A DNA stretch of 64,000 nt. Origin: an uncultured Methylococcaceae bacterium. GTDB lineage: Bacteria; Pseudomonadota; Gammaproteobacteria; Methylococcales; Methylomonadaceae. Numbering within the stretch: the stretch's first letter is position 1; every line of letters starts with the position of its first letter. The position numbers and the translations under genes were made by a program. Of this stretch, positions 25,141 to 33,931 are shown piece after piece. The notes beneath the pieces were generated by a model that saw nothing but the letters and a program-made list of their open reading frames with translations, had not been told where the DNA came from and did not search any database. The stretch lies in NCBI GenBank assembly GCA_903928685.1, contig CAIYRS010000080.1, positions 1 to 64,000 of the forward strand, in the 5' to 3' direction.

Positions 25141-26361
25141 ATGAACCGATTTTTTGACCAACCCAATACCCAACAACAGCATCTTGCCAAACTGAAAACC
25201 CGCCGCAAAACGTGGTTGGCTGTGCATCTTTGGCTAGGATTGGCATTGGGGTTTTTTCTATCCATTTTCGGCATTACTGGTAGCATTCTGGTGTTCCATG
25301 CTGAAATCAACGAACTGCTCAACCCGCAATTGTTGACCGTCACCGTGCCGGAAACCGAGTCGGCCTATCGCCCGTTAGCGGATATATTCCAAGCCGGACA
25401 GGCGGCGATGCCGGAAAAAGCCGTTAATACTTTTGCGGATTATCCACGTAATGACGCGGTGGCTTTCAAGCTGGTGTATGCCTTGCCCGTAGCCGACGCG
25501 GTGACCGAACGCTGGGAGGTTTACGTTAACCCGTACACCGCGCAAGTCATCGGCAAACGCCTGAAAACCTCATCCGACAGCCTTATCCCAAAGACCTTCA
25601 TCGGTTTGGTTTTCGAATTGCATTATGCGTTGTTGCTGGGTGAGGATTTAGGCTATACCGTGGTTGGCATCATGGGCGTTTTGCTGATTATTTCTGTGCT
25701 GACGGGCTTGATTCTCTGGTGGCCTTTGACCGGAAAATGGCGGCAAGCGTTAACCATCAAACGTAAAGCCAGCGCAGAACGCTTGAATTTTGATCTGCAT
25801 AAAACGATAGGTTTTTACACCACGGTGGTGCTGGTTCCGGTGCTGTTTTCCGGTGTGTACATGAATATACCGGAGCGCGTCGTTCCTGTGTTGGAATTGT
25901 TCTCGCCTGTCACTTACCGTTACTGGTTTCAATCACATCCACCCGCTAACCCCAAGTCAATCACTCTCCCTGAAGCGGTGGCCATCGCCGAACAACGTTA
26001 TCCCACAGGCCGTCCCGATTGGCTTTACGTCGCAACCAAATCCACCGATACTTACACAGTCTGCAAAGACGGCGTGGCAGAGCAGGGCATTTGGCTGCAT
26101 CGCCGTTGCGTGGTGATCGACCAATACAGCGGCAAAATCTTAGATGTGGACGACCCAAGTATTGGCACTGCGGGCGAAGTGTTCACGCACTGGCAATGGC
26201 CTTTGCATTCAGGGCAAGCCTTTGGTTGGACGGGGCGGATATTGGTGTTTTTGTCAGGTCTCGCGTGTCCGCTGTTGTTTGTGACGGGCGTGATCCGTTG
26301 GATGCAAAAGCGTAAAGCAAAAAATCGAGTACATGCCCGTGCCTGCGCGGGTGAGTCGTAA
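25141..26361 (+). CDS. PepSY-associated membrane protein, candidate ferrisiderophore reductase
   Basis: 406 residues, a close paralogue of 9781-10992: RKTWLAVHLWLGLALGFFLS, VFELHYALLLGEDLGYTVVG, WPLTGKWRQALTIKRKASAE, FDLHKTIGFYTTVVLV and QWPLHSGQAFGWTGRILVFL repeat nearly the same membrane motifs and histidines. The periplasmic part (residues about 200-330) differs more. It is downstream of receptor 3 on the same strand without a visible terminator. Confidence 0.82.
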   Translation: MNRFFDQPNTQQQHLAKLKTRRKTWLAVHLWLGLALGFFLSIFGITGSILVFHAEINELLNPQLLTVTVPETESAYRPLADIFQAGQAAMPEKAVNTFADYPRNDAVAFKLVYALPVADAVTERWEVYVNPYTAQVIGKRLKTSSDSLIPKTFIGLVFELHYALLLGEDLGYTVVGIMGVLLIISVLTGLILWWPLTGKWRQALTIKRKASAERLNFDLHKTIGFYTTVVLVPVLFSGVYMNIPERVVPVLELFSPVTYRYWFQSHPPANPKSITLPEAVAIAEQRYPTGRPDWLYVATKSTDTYTVCKDGVAEQGIWLHRRCVVIDQYSGKILDVDDPSIGTAGEVFTHWQWPLHSGQAFGWTGRILVFLSGLACPLLFVTGVIRWMQKRKAKNRVHARACAGES

Positions 26362-26371
26362 AAATTATGTC

Positions 26372-26396
26372 ATTTCACACAATCAATAGGTGAAAT
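26372..26396. promoter_or_regulatory. Dyad upstream of sigma4, same core as sigma1 dyad
   Basis: Arms ATTTCAC (26372-26378) and GTGAAAT (26390-26396) flank ACAATCAATAG, the exact 11-base core found at 11133-11143. It starts within an extended half-site GTCATTTCACACA. Located 158-182 bases before the chosen sigma4 start. Confidence 0.45.
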
Positions 26397-26553
26397 AACA
26401 CAGTTCAAAATGTGAATATATTCTTTTTACTATCAGAGTATTGGCGTGTTATTGCAGGAAAATCAAGGCTTGCTCGAAACAGGGAATATCGACCAATTCA
26501 GTTGGTACAAATCATGCTGAATGGGTTTCATTCTTCGTCAGTGTTTTACCTCA

Positions 26554-27066
26554 ATGAATTCCTTGTCCAATATCGAAATTGCCGCGCTTGTTCAAGCTTA
26601 TGACGAGGAGTTGCGTCGTGTGATGACTCGGCGCTGTGGTTGCATCGATACTGCCGCCGATATTGTCCAAGAAACCTACCAGCGCATGTTAAGCGGCAAT
26701 CTTTGGCAGCAGGCGGAAAATCCACGGGCTTTATTGCATCGTATCGCCGCCAATTTGGCGGTTGATTACGAGCGCCGCGCCGCTGTCCGGCATCGACATA
26801 TCACCAGTGAAAATGTGGCAACCGATTGGGTTGCCGAAACCGATAGCCGCCAGCCGGACGCGGTGCTTGCTAACCAACAACGGCTGCAACAGCTTAGCGT
26901 CGCCATTGAAGCCCTGCCGCCTAAATGCCGCACTGTATTTATGTTGCGAAAATTCGATGGCTTAAGTCATGCCGAAATCGCCGAGCGTTTGGGTATTTCC
27001 CGCAATATGGTCGAGAAACATTTGCGCCATGCCTTGACCGTTTTGCAGCAACTTAATGACGAATAA
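26554..27066 (+). CDS. FecI-type ECF sigma factor (sigma4)
   Basis: 170 residues from ATG 26554 (MNSLSNIEIAALVQAYDEEL); an ATG at 26521 is in frame but adds a non-family segment. Region 2 TAADIVQETYQRMLSGNLWQ, ENPRALLHRIAANLAVDYER, region 4 EALPPKCRTVFMLRKFDGLS and AEIAERLGISRNMVEKHLRH are intact. A hairpin (27077-27125) and a putative ECF promoter separate it from fecR4. Confidence 0.92.
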   Translation: MNSLSNIEIAALVQAYDEELRRVMTRRCGCIDTAADIVQETYQRMLSGNLWQQAENPRALLHRIAANLAVDYERRAAVRHRHITSENVATDWVAETDSRQPDAVLANQQRLQQLSVAIEALPPKCRTVFMLRKFDGLSHAEIAERLGISRNMVEKHLRHALTVLQQLNDE

Positions 27067-27076
27067 GGGTTTGCTT

Positions 27077-27125
27077 GACCTTTCAGGTTTTATTACCCTC
27101 TGGGGTACAAGAAACCTGAAAGGTC
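27077..27125. terminator. Hairpin after sigma4
   Basis: 14-base perfect arms GACCTTTCAGGTTT (27077-27090) and complement (27112-27125), followed by TTCTTTC on the plus strand. It lies 10 bases after the sigma4 stop and ahead of the fecR4 promoter-like element. It could end the sigma message and leave fecR4 to its own promoter. Confidence 0.5.
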
Positions 27126-27144
27126 TTCTTTCTATGAAGAACCC

Positions 27145-27173
27145 CTCCTGTTTTGCCCTTACCGAACGTCTTA
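27145..27173 (+). promoter_or_regulatory. Putative ECF-type promoter for fecR4
   Basis: CCTCCTGTTTT, 12 bases, CGTCTTATAATGG; CGTC begins 39 bases before the fecR4 ATG. The upstream 11 bases are identical to those before receptor 4 (28288-28298) at the same spacing. Confidence 0.6.
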
Positions 27174-27205
27174 TAATGGCAAGCCTTATTTAGGAAGCCA
27201 TTGCC

Positions 27206-28171
27206 ATGAACCAGCCGACAGAAACTGACCGCCGCAGCGCTATCCACGATGCCGCCATTAAATGGTGGGTGCGTTTGGATGCTGATGCCGACGATTCAAG
27301 TCAACAAGAAGCGTTCCAGCAGTGGTTAGCCGAAGATTCCGCACATGCGGCGGCGTTTGCTGAAATCAGCCGTTTATGGGGGGAATTGGATGCTTTGAAA
27401 GCGCAAGTATCTCCGTTGGCATTGGGAGCGACCCACCTCAAAAACCCCATCAGACGCAGCCAATCAATACGAAAATATGCGCCCTTGGCGATGGCGGCAG
27501 CCGTATTGTTGTTTTGCTTTAGCCCGCTGTGGCTTTGGTTACAGGCCGATTACCAAAGCCCGGTCGGTGCCAGCCGCACTCTCCATTTAAGCGATGGTTC
27601 TACGGTTGTCCTCAATAGCGATAGTGCGCTGGCGGTTAATATAAATTCCCAGACACGTGAACTCAGCTTACTAAAAGGCGAGGCTTGGTTTCAGGTTAGC
27701 CCCGATCCAGGGCGTCCATTCCGTGTCCATGCAGGTGATGGGTCGGTGACGGCATTGGGTACGGCGTTTAACATCCATGTCGGAGAAGGCCAGACCGAAG
27801 TCACGGTGACTGAACACCGCGTCGCTGTCCTGTTGGATAGCGGCATCTCAACGACCAACCTTCAACAAGGTGAGCGGGTGGTCTACAGCCGCCAAGCAAT
27901 TAGTCCCGCCGAAACCGTGGATACCCAAGCCGCGACTGCTTGGCAACGCGGTAAATTGGTGTTCCAAAACCGTCCGCTAGGCGAGGTGCTGGCGGAGCTG
28001 AACCGCTACCATCACGGCTATTTCGCCATCACTGACAGCGCACTGGCGCAGCGCCACGTCAACGGCGTGTTCCGCACCGACCAACCACTGGCGGTGATTG
28101 ATGCCTTGCAAAACTCGCTAAAACTGCATTCCACCCGTCTTGGCGGCTACTGGGTGATCTTGCATCAGTGA
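27206..28171 (+). CDS. FecR-type anti-sigma factor/transducer (FecR4)
   Basis: 321 residues. Cytoplasmic part AAIKWWVRLDADADDSSQQE and FQQWLAEDSAHAAAFAEISR, membrane helix about 91-112, FecR domain VGASRTLHLSDGSTVVLNSD, C-terminal VNGVFRTDQPLAVIDALQNS. The usual ATGE before the FecR strand is replaced by PVGA. It precedes receptor 4 with a 180-base gap containing a perfect inverted repeat and a second ECF-like promoter. Confidence 0.92.
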   Translation: MNQPTETDRRSAIHDAAIKWWVRLDADADDSSQQEAFQQWLAEDSAHAAAFAEISRLWGELDALKAQVSPLALGATHLKNPIRRSQSIRKYAPLAMAAAVLLFCFSPLWLWLQADYQSPVGASRTLHLSDGSTVVLNSDSALAVNINSQTRELSLLKGEAWFQVSPDPGRPFRVHAGDGSVTALGTAFNIHVGEGQTEVTVTEHRVAVLLDSGISTTNLQQGERVVYSRQAISPAETVDTQAATAWQRGKLVFQNRPLGEVLAELNRYHHGYFAITDSALAQRHVNGVFRTDQPLAVIDALQNSLKLHSTRLGGYWVILHQ

Positions 28172-28187
28172 TGCGTTGCTCTTTACG

Positions 28188-28260
28188 GTAGGGTACGCTG
28201 TGCGTACCTTTTAAATTGATTTATAAGCTATTATTTTAAGGTACGCACAGCGTACCCTAC
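28188..28260. repeat. Perfect 23-base inverted repeat between fecR4 and receptor 4
   Basis: Arms at 28188-28210 and 28238-28260 begin GTAGGGTACGCTGTGCGTAC and pair without mismatch around a 27-base AT-rich loop. It begins 17 bases after the fecR4 stop. It looks like a REP-type extragenic element and might also attenuate read-through. Confidence 0.6.
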
Positions 28261-28288
28261 AAAATTAGCAAAAACTTTTAACGTCAAC

Positions 28289-28317
28289 CTCCTGTTTTAC
28301 CGACTGGCTGCGTCTTA
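28289..28317 (+). promoter_or_regulatory. Putative ECF-type promoter for receptor 4
   Basis: CTCCTGTTTT, 12 bases, CGTCTTA; CGTC begins 41 bases before the ATG at 28352. Shares its upstream half and spacing exactly with the fecR4 site, although the 12 bases between differ. Confidence 0.6.
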
Positions 28318-28351
28318 CTCACATTAGCCCCAGCCAATCAAAGGAGAGTTC

Positions 28352-30721
28352 ATGACGTTAACACCCAAAACCCTTGCCGCATTATTGTCCGTGCCAACGG
28401 CACTCATGCTATCAACCGCTATCCATGCCGAAAACACCAGCCGTTCCCTACAAATACCCGCAGGCCAGCTATCGACGGCACTGAACCGCTTGGCGGAAGC
28501 CAGCGATTTGCAGATGGTTTACGATACCGATATGGCTCAAGGTCTGAAAAGCCCAGCACTCAGCGGCAATTACACGCCAACTCAAGCTTTACAAAAGCTT
28601 TTGCAGGGCAGCGGGCTAGGCTATCAACTTGCTGATAACGGTACGGTTACCATCAGTCGACAAGCACCGTCAGCATCGCCCCAAAATTCAAATAGTCCGC
28701 CGGAATCGGCAGTGATGCCGACGGTTAAGGTGACAAGCCAAGTCGAGTACGAACCCAATGATTTAGCCTATAAAGATTACCAAATCACTGACAGCAGCAC
28801 TGCCACCAAAACCAAAACCCCACTTTTAGAAACCCCTTTAACTGTGCAAGTTGTGCCTAAAAATGTCATTAAAGACAGAGGTATGCAAAGTCCGAATGAC
28901 CTTGCCGAGGTGGTCGCTGGTGTGCAACCCGTGGTCGGTTACGGCAACGCGCCTTCGCAGTGGTTTTTGATCCGAGGCTTTAGCAATGACTCACTAAACT
29001 ACCGGAACGGTTTTCGTTTAGTCGAAAAATACACCCCCAGAGACCTTGCCAATGTCGAACGCGTAGAATTCGTCAAGGGTCCTGCATCGGTGCTATACGG
29101 TACGAACCAACCCGGCGGTGCGGTCAACACCATCACTAAAAAGCCTTTAGATTTCGATTTTTTAAGCACCAATCTGACGGGCGGCAGTTTTGACCGCTTT
29201 CGTGGCACGATTGATGCCAATAAAAAGGTAGGTAATCTGGGTATGCGTTTGAATGTGGCAGGCGATACAGGTAATAGTTATTTTGATTTTGAAAACTCGC
29301 AAAATTGGTTTATTGCTCCCGTGTTGACTTATCAATTTACGCCCAGCACAAAAATCATGTACGAAGGTGAATTTCAGGAAACCCAACGCCGAGGTTGGTC
29401 AAACGGCTTACCGAATTTTGCCTCTTCGTTTAGTTTGCCTGTAAACCGCACCATGAGCGAACCCTTCACACGTCTGGACAATTTTAACCATACCCATCAT
29501 GTCGAGTTTGAACACAGCTTTAACGATGATTGGCGGTTCAGGCAGGGGCTTTATTACTCCCGTTCTAACCGAAGTTTTTTGGGTTTAAATTCTGATTTTT
29601 CAAGATTGCCTACTGAAACTGTCGATGCGGTTTCCCGCTACGCTTATCAGTCGCCTGATGAACATCAGGAAAATACCGTTGCTCAAAGTGAGTTGCATGG
29701 GCATTTTTTGACCGGAGCGGTCGATCATCAAGTGGTGGCGGGATTTGAAACCAGTCATTCTTTGTTTGCTTACGTTGCTGATTTTAGTTTTTACGACACC
29801 ATCAATTTGGTTAATCCGGTTTACGGCGGTGCTGTACCTGCTGAGGCGGTTGGATTTGGCTCACAGGACATGGCTGACACCAATGCCGTATATTTGCAGG
29901 ATCAAGTGAAGTGGGGCAAGTGGCGTTTATTGGCGGGTTGGCGGCATGATGAAGTTGAAACCATTAGCAAAGACCCATTAAGCACTTTCCGTAGCCAACA
30001 ATCAGAAGGTGCAGATACCGCACGGGCGGGTTTGCTGTACACCATTACACCAAGCACATCGGTTTATTACTCGTTTAGCCAATCCTTTGTGCCAAATCTG
30101 GGACGCGACATCAACAACGGCGTTTTTAAAGCAGATCGCGGTACGCAGCATGAAGTCGGTGTCAAACAATCCTTGTTAAAAGGACTTGATCTGACCGTTT
30201 CCTTGTTTGACATTAGACGGAACAATGTCGTTGGGCCCGATGCCGATAACCCCGGTTTCCGTGTCAGCAACGGCGAACAATCCAGCCAAGGTATTGAAAC
30301 CAGCTTAACGGGCGATGTGACTTCAGACCTGCATGTCATCACCAATTTCACTTGGCTAGATGCCAAAGTGGAGAGTGGCGATCCAGAAAGAGTCGGCGAC
30401 CGTTTATATGGCGTTCCCGATTTTTCAGCCAACGCGTGGGGTTTGTATGATTTGCCATTAGCTATTCCTGGCAAGCTGTCAACAGGTTTTGGTATCGTGC
30501 ATGTTGGGGATCGGGAAGCAACCTTGCCGAACTATGGTTTAAAACTGCCGGAATACACCCGTTATGATCTGGGCATGTTCTATAAGCTGAAGAACATGCG
30601 GGTGGCCTTAAATCTACGCAATTTGACCGACGAAAAATATTACGAAACCTTGGAAAACTTTGCCGTACAAGCGCAACCACCGCTCAATTGGGCTTTAAGC
30701 GTTGGTTATGATTTTCAATAG
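28352..30721 (+). CDS. TonB-dependent siderophore-type receptor with STN domain (receptor 4)
   Basis: 789 residues, the shortest of the seven. Signal peptide to about 26, STN about 32-103 (QIPAGQLSTALNRLAEASDL), TonB-box-like MPTVKVTS at 122-129, plug from TKTPLLETPLTVQVVPKNVI with YGTNQPGGAVNTITKKP, barrel ending LNWALSVGYDFQ. The final Gln follows the aromatic residue normally last, so assembly signal is atypical. AGGAGA precedes the start. Its end overlaps the next PepSY gene by 20 bases. Confidence 0.92.
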   Translation: MTLTPKTLAALLSVPTALMLSTAIHAENTSRSLQIPAGQLSTALNRLAEASDLQMVYDTDMAQGLKSPALSGNYTPTQALQKLLQGSGLGYQLADNGTVTISRQAPSASPQNSNSPPESAVMPTVKVTSQVEYEPNDLAYKDYQITDSSTATKTKTPLLETPLTVQVVPKNVIKDRGMQSPNDLAEVVAGVQPVVGYGNAPSQWFLIRGFSNDSLNYRNGFRLVEKYTPRDLANVERVEFVKGPASVLYGTNQPGGAVNTITKKPLDFDFLSTNLTGGSFDRFRGTIDANKKVGNLGMRLNVAGDTGNSYFDFENSQNWFIAPVLTYQFTPSTKIMYEGEFQETQRRGWSNGLPNFASSFSLPVNRTMSEPFTRLDNFNHTHHVEFEHSFNDDWRFRQGLYYSRSNRSFLGLNSDFSRLPTETVDAVSRYAYQSPDEHQENTVAQSELHGHFLTGAVDHQVVAGFETSHSLFAYVADFSFYDTINLVNPVYGGAVPAEAVGFGSQDMADTNAVYLQDQVKWGKWRLLAGWRHDEVETISKDPLSTFRSQQSEGADTARAGLLYTITPSTSVYYSFSQSFVPNLGRDINNGVFKADRGTQHEVGVKQSLLKGLDLTVSLFDIRRNNVVGPDADNPGFRVSNGEQSSQGIETSLTGDVTSDLHVITNFTWLDAKVESGDPERVGDRLYGVPDFSANAWGLYDLPLAIPGKLSTGFGIVHVGDREATLPNYGLKLPEYTRYDLGMFYKLKNMRVALNLRNLTDEKYYETLENFAVQAQPPLNWALSVGYDFQ

Positions 30722-31970
30722 CGAAACAAGGAAAAATCGTATCAGCATCCGCCATTTTTGGGTGCTTGTACACCGATACGTCGGTCTGGCGATGGCGGTA
30801 TTTTTGGTTCTCGTCGGTTTGACGGGCAGTCTGCTGGCTTTTTACAGCGAGCTAGACCGCTTGGTTTGCCCGCAATTTTTTGTTGCCAACACGGGCAGCA
30901 AACCGCTGGATATAGCCACTCTAGCGGAAAATGCCGCGCTGCTCGAACCCAAAGCACAAGTCGATTCGGTTTGGTTTGACCATGATCTGGCGCAAGTGCA
31001 GGTGTACGTTTCCCCGCGCATTGATCCCCAAACGCAGCAATCCTATGAGCTTGATTTTGAACAATTGATGCTCAATCCCTTTACCGGAGAAGAATTGGGG
31101 CGGCGTAATTGGGGCGCGATTTCCGAAGGGTTTCATAATTTGATGCCATTCATTTACAAGCTGCATTACAGTTTGGCTTTAGAAGACATCGGTACATGGA
31201 TGCTCGGCATTACCGCGTTGGTCTGGACACTGGATTGTTTTGTCGGCTTTTATTTGACCTTGCCAACCAAGCCACGGATCGACAAGCATTCAAACTTGCT
31301 ACAACCACGCTCCAGTTTTTGGCAACGCTGGCAAATTGCTTGGAAAATCAAATGGCGGGCCTCTGCAAAACGCGTCACTTTTGATTTGCATCGTGCCAGC
31401 GGTTTGTGGCTTTGGCTGATGCTTTTGGTCTTCGCATGGTCCAGCGTCTACATGAATTTGTGGGATACCGTTTACACCAAAACCACGCAACTGGTGTTCG
31501 ATTATCACGCCCCGTGGACGGATTTACCAAACCTCGACAAGCCGCTGGAAAATCCTACCTTAACTTGGCGACAAGCTTATGAGCGTGCGGTGACACTCAG
31601 CAACGTGTCCGCTAACGAACAGCATTTCATTATCGACTATCCCGTTTACCTTATCCTTGACCGTGACCACGGGGTGTTCGACTATAAATTCAGGAGCAGC
31701 CTGGATTTTCAGGATAAATTTGGTGGCACCCGGCTATTTTTTGATGCCAATACCGGAGAGCAAAAATTGTTGCTGTTGCCTTCCGGTCAATACAATGGCA
31801 ACACCGTCACCCAATGGTTGGTGGCCTTGCACATGGCGAATGTCTTCGGAATGCCATATCGGATTTTTGTTTTTGTGTTGGGTTTGGCGATTGTGATGCT
31901 TTCGGTGACGGGGGTATTGATTTGGTGGGCAAAAACGCAAAGTGAAAAATTTAAAAAGCGAAATTGTTAA
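30702..31970 (+). CDS. PepSY-associated membrane protein (third), candidate reductase
   Basis: 422 residues, more distant from the other two PepSY proteins. Membrane segments: FWVLVHRYVGLAMAVFLVLV, YKLHYSLALEDIGTWMLGIT with a Trp-rich continuation, FDLHRASGLWLWLMLLVFAW, and a C-terminal VTQWLVALHMANVFGMPYRI then VFVLGLAIVMLSVTGVLIWW. Histidines in four of these are conserved. The start overlaps receptor 4 by 20 bases (alternative ATG 30708), so translation is probably coupled and the two proteins handle the same ligand. Confidence 0.82.
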   Translation: MVMIFNSETRKNRISIRHFWVLVHRYVGLAMAVFLVLVGLTGSLLAFYSELDRLVCPQFFVANTGSKPLDIATLAENAALLEPKAQVDSVWFDHDLAQVQVYVSPRIDPQTQQSYELDFEQLMLNPFTGEELGRRNWGAISEGFHNLMPFIYKLHYSLALEDIGTWMLGITALVWTLDCFVGFYLTLPTKPRIDKHSNLLQPRSSFWQRWQIAWKIKWRASAKRVTFDLHRASGLWLWLMLLVFAWSSVYMNLWDTVYTKTTQLVFDYHAPWTDLPNLDKPLENPTLTWRQAYERAVTLSNVSANEQHFIIDYPVYLILDRDHGVFDYKFRSSLDFQDKFGGTRLFFDANTGEQKLLLLPSGQYNGNTVTQWLVALHMANVFGMPYRIFVFVLGLAIVMLSVTGVLIWWAKTQSEKFKKRNC

Positions 31971-32025
31971 ATCTTTTTATGATTGCGAATTTTTGTAGTG
32001 AATAACTGATCGCCTAAAAAATCGC

Positions 32026-32060
32026 GGCATATCCCATAGTGTGCTGTGGCATTTCACGCA
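32026..32060. promoter_or_regulatory. Tandem half-sites upstream of sigma5
   Basis: GGCATATCCCATA (32026-32038) and GGCATTTCACGCA (32048-32060) are direct repeats 22 bases apart, the same arrangement as at 20542-20576. Located 141-175 bases ahead of the sigma5 ATG. The surrounding 31971-32200 is AT-rich and otherwise empty. Confidence 0.5.
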
Positions 32061-32200
32061 GTTGTTTTTGATATTTAACTTTAAATAAATGATTTTTATA
32101 AATTATTTATAGTGGTATGTGTTTTGCTTTAAAGCGGTATTGTTTACGGCTATAGACAGCCGAGGTGTGGGTTTGCCACTTGCACACGGTTTGGATTTTC

Positions 32201-32710
32201 ATGACTTTGGATAATACCCCACTTTATCAACTATACCGCCAAGAGCTGGTTAACTATCTGTTCCGTATGGTGAATTGTTACGAAACCGCGCAAGATTTGG
32301 TGCAAGAAAGTTACTTGGTTTTAGCCCGCACGGCATCAGTTGAAGTAATTAACCAGCCGCGTGGTTTTTTGTATCGCACCGCCAGCAATTTGGCTTTGGA
32401 TCATTTACGCCATAACAAAGTCGTGGCCCGTCACGTAGATTTTGTCGCGGCAAATGACGAACCAGAACAAGCTTCGACAGAATCAGAAATCAGCAAGGCT
32501 CAGTGGCGAGCGTTGTTGAGCGCGGCGATTGCAGAATTACCACCGCGCTGCCGGGATGCTTTCATCCTGCATAAAATCCAAGGCTTAAGTTACCGCGAAG
32601 TGGCGCAACGTTTGGCTATTTCTGAAAGTGCGGTGGAAAAACACATCGCCAAAGGTTTGCAACATTGCCGCCAACGACTTGGCGGACAGCTCTTACCGCC
32701 GCAAAATTGA
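32201..32710 (+). CDS. FecI-type ECF sigma factor (sigma5)
   Basis: 169 residues from ATG 32201 (MTLDNTPLYQLYRQELVNYL); the GTG at 32165 is a poorer alternative. Region 2 TAQDLVQESYLVLARTASVE, QPRGFLYRTASNLALDHLRH, region 4 AELPPRCRDAFILHKIQGLS and REVAQRLAISESAVEKHIAK are intact. It and fecR5 form a pair without an adjoining receptor. Confidence 0.92.
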   Translation: MTLDNTPLYQLYRQELVNYLFRMVNCYETAQDLVQESYLVLARTASVEVINQPRGFLYRTASNLALDHLRHNKVVARHVDFVAANDEPEQASTESEISKAQWRALLSAAIAELPPRCRDAFILHKIQGLSYREVAQRLAISESAVEKHIAKGLQHCRQRLGGQLLPPQN

Positions 32711-32735
32711 GGTTTTCCCCGTGCCAAACGTCTCA
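32708..32735 (+). promoter_or_regulatory. Putative ECF-type promoter for fecR5
   Basis: TGAGGTTTT, 12 bases, CGTCTCA; CGTC begins 54 bases before the ATG. The element begins on the sigma5 stop codon. A small CGCTAA/TTAGCG hairpin follows at 32746-32759. Confidence 0.5.
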
Positions 32736-32782
32736 ACACGAGACACGCTAAGTTTAGCGACCTATCCACGTATAATGGCGGC

Positions 32783-33739
32783 ATGAACATTCCCCAAACT
32801 CCTTTTTCCTCCGATGATGCGGTTGCCGAGCAAGCGATGGCGTGGTTTGCCCGCTTGCGTGCCGATACCGTTTCCGAACAGCAAAGGGTGGAATTTGCCG
32901 CGTGGTTAGCGGCGGATCCTGCCCATCAACACGCTTATCAAAGTGTCCAAGACTTTTGGGTGAACCCCGACTTTACCGAGTTGTTGGCTGAGGCAAAATT
33001 AAGCACGGTACCAGTCAAACCGCCATCACGTTTGCGCTGGCAGCCACCTATGCTATTGGCGATGGCAGCTTCGGTATTGCTGATGGTGTGTGTGTCGCCT
33101 AATTGGCATTGTTGGCAAGCCGACTATTGCACCGACGTTGGCGAAACCCGCAGGGTATCGTTAGCGGACGGCAGCGAAATCACCCTGAATTCCGATACCA
33201 CGCTAAACGTGGTCTACCACGACAATCTCAGGCAGATTGAGTTGATCTCCGGCGAAGCGTATTTCTCGGTGCAACGCAATCCCGACCAGCCGTTTTTGGT
33301 GGCTAGCCATTTCGCCAACACTCGCGTTTTAGGTACGCGTTTTTTGGTCAGGCAAGACCCGCACAGTGATACCGTCACCGTTATCAGTGGCGTGGTGGAG
33401 GTGAGCGGAAAATCACAACCGCCAATAAAATTACACGCCGATGAACAAATCAACGTGGGCTCGCAAGCTGCCAATACCGTCCAACGAGTCGGCGCAAGCA
33501 ACGCGGTTGCTTGGTTGAAAGGTCACGCCTTGTTTGATAATGCGCCATTGCCTGAGGTACTGGCAGAACTGGACCGTTACCGCCACGGTGCAATTTTGTT
33601 GAGCAACAGCCAATTGAATACCTTAAAAGTCAGTGGACGCTTTAATATTGCCGACACTGACCACGCCCTGCGTGCTTTGCAGGAAACTTTGCCTGTCCGT
33701 ATCAGCTATATTTCGCCTTGGTTGGTGGTGGTTTATTAA
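32783..33739 (+). CDS. FecR-type anti-sigma factor/transducer (FecR5), no adjacent receptor
   Basis: 318 residues. Cytoplasmic part AMAWFARLRADTVSEQQRVE and AAWLAADPAHQHAYQSVQDF, membrane helix about 88-105, FecR domain VGETRRVSLADGSEITLNSD, C-terminal VSGRFNIADTDHALRALQET. The next gene is sigma6 rather than a receptor, so its signal source is either one of the two receptors behind fecR6 or a receptor elsewhere. Confidence 0.92.
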   Translation: MNIPQTPFSSDDAVAEQAMAWFARLRADTVSEQQRVEFAAWLAADPAHQHAYQSVQDFWVNPDFTELLAEAKLSTVPVKPPSRLRWQPPMLLAMAASVLLMVCVSPNWHCWQADYCTDVGETRRVSLADGSEITLNSDTTLNVVYHDNLRQIELISGEAYFSVQRNPDQPFLVASHFANTRVLGTRFLVRQDPHSDTVTVISGVVEVSGKSQPPIKLHADEQINVGSQAANTVQRVGASNAVAWLKGHALFDNAPLPEVLAELDRYRHGAILLSNSQLNTLKVSGRFNIADTDHALRALQETLPVRISYISPWLVVVY

Positions 33740-33784
33740 AAACCCCCATTTTCAGCCGAACTACGGCAAATCCCTCAATTTGAG

Positions 33785-33800
33785 TGTGTCAAATGACACA
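33785..33800. promoter_or_regulatory. 16-base palindrome upstream of sigma6
   Basis: TGTGTCAAATGACACA pairs perfectly end to end except for the central two bases. Read on the minus strand it contains GTCATTTGACACA, close to the half-site before sigma4. Lies 132-147 bases before sigma6. Confidence 0.45.
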
Positions 33801-33931
33801 GTACAATTATTTTTATTAACTAGAAATCTAGGGTTTCGTCTGCAATACATTGAATTAAATGCTAATTTAATTAAAGGCATAAACTTTGCTTTAACTGTTG
33901 TCGCTGTCATTTTGTCGCCAATCAAATCGCT

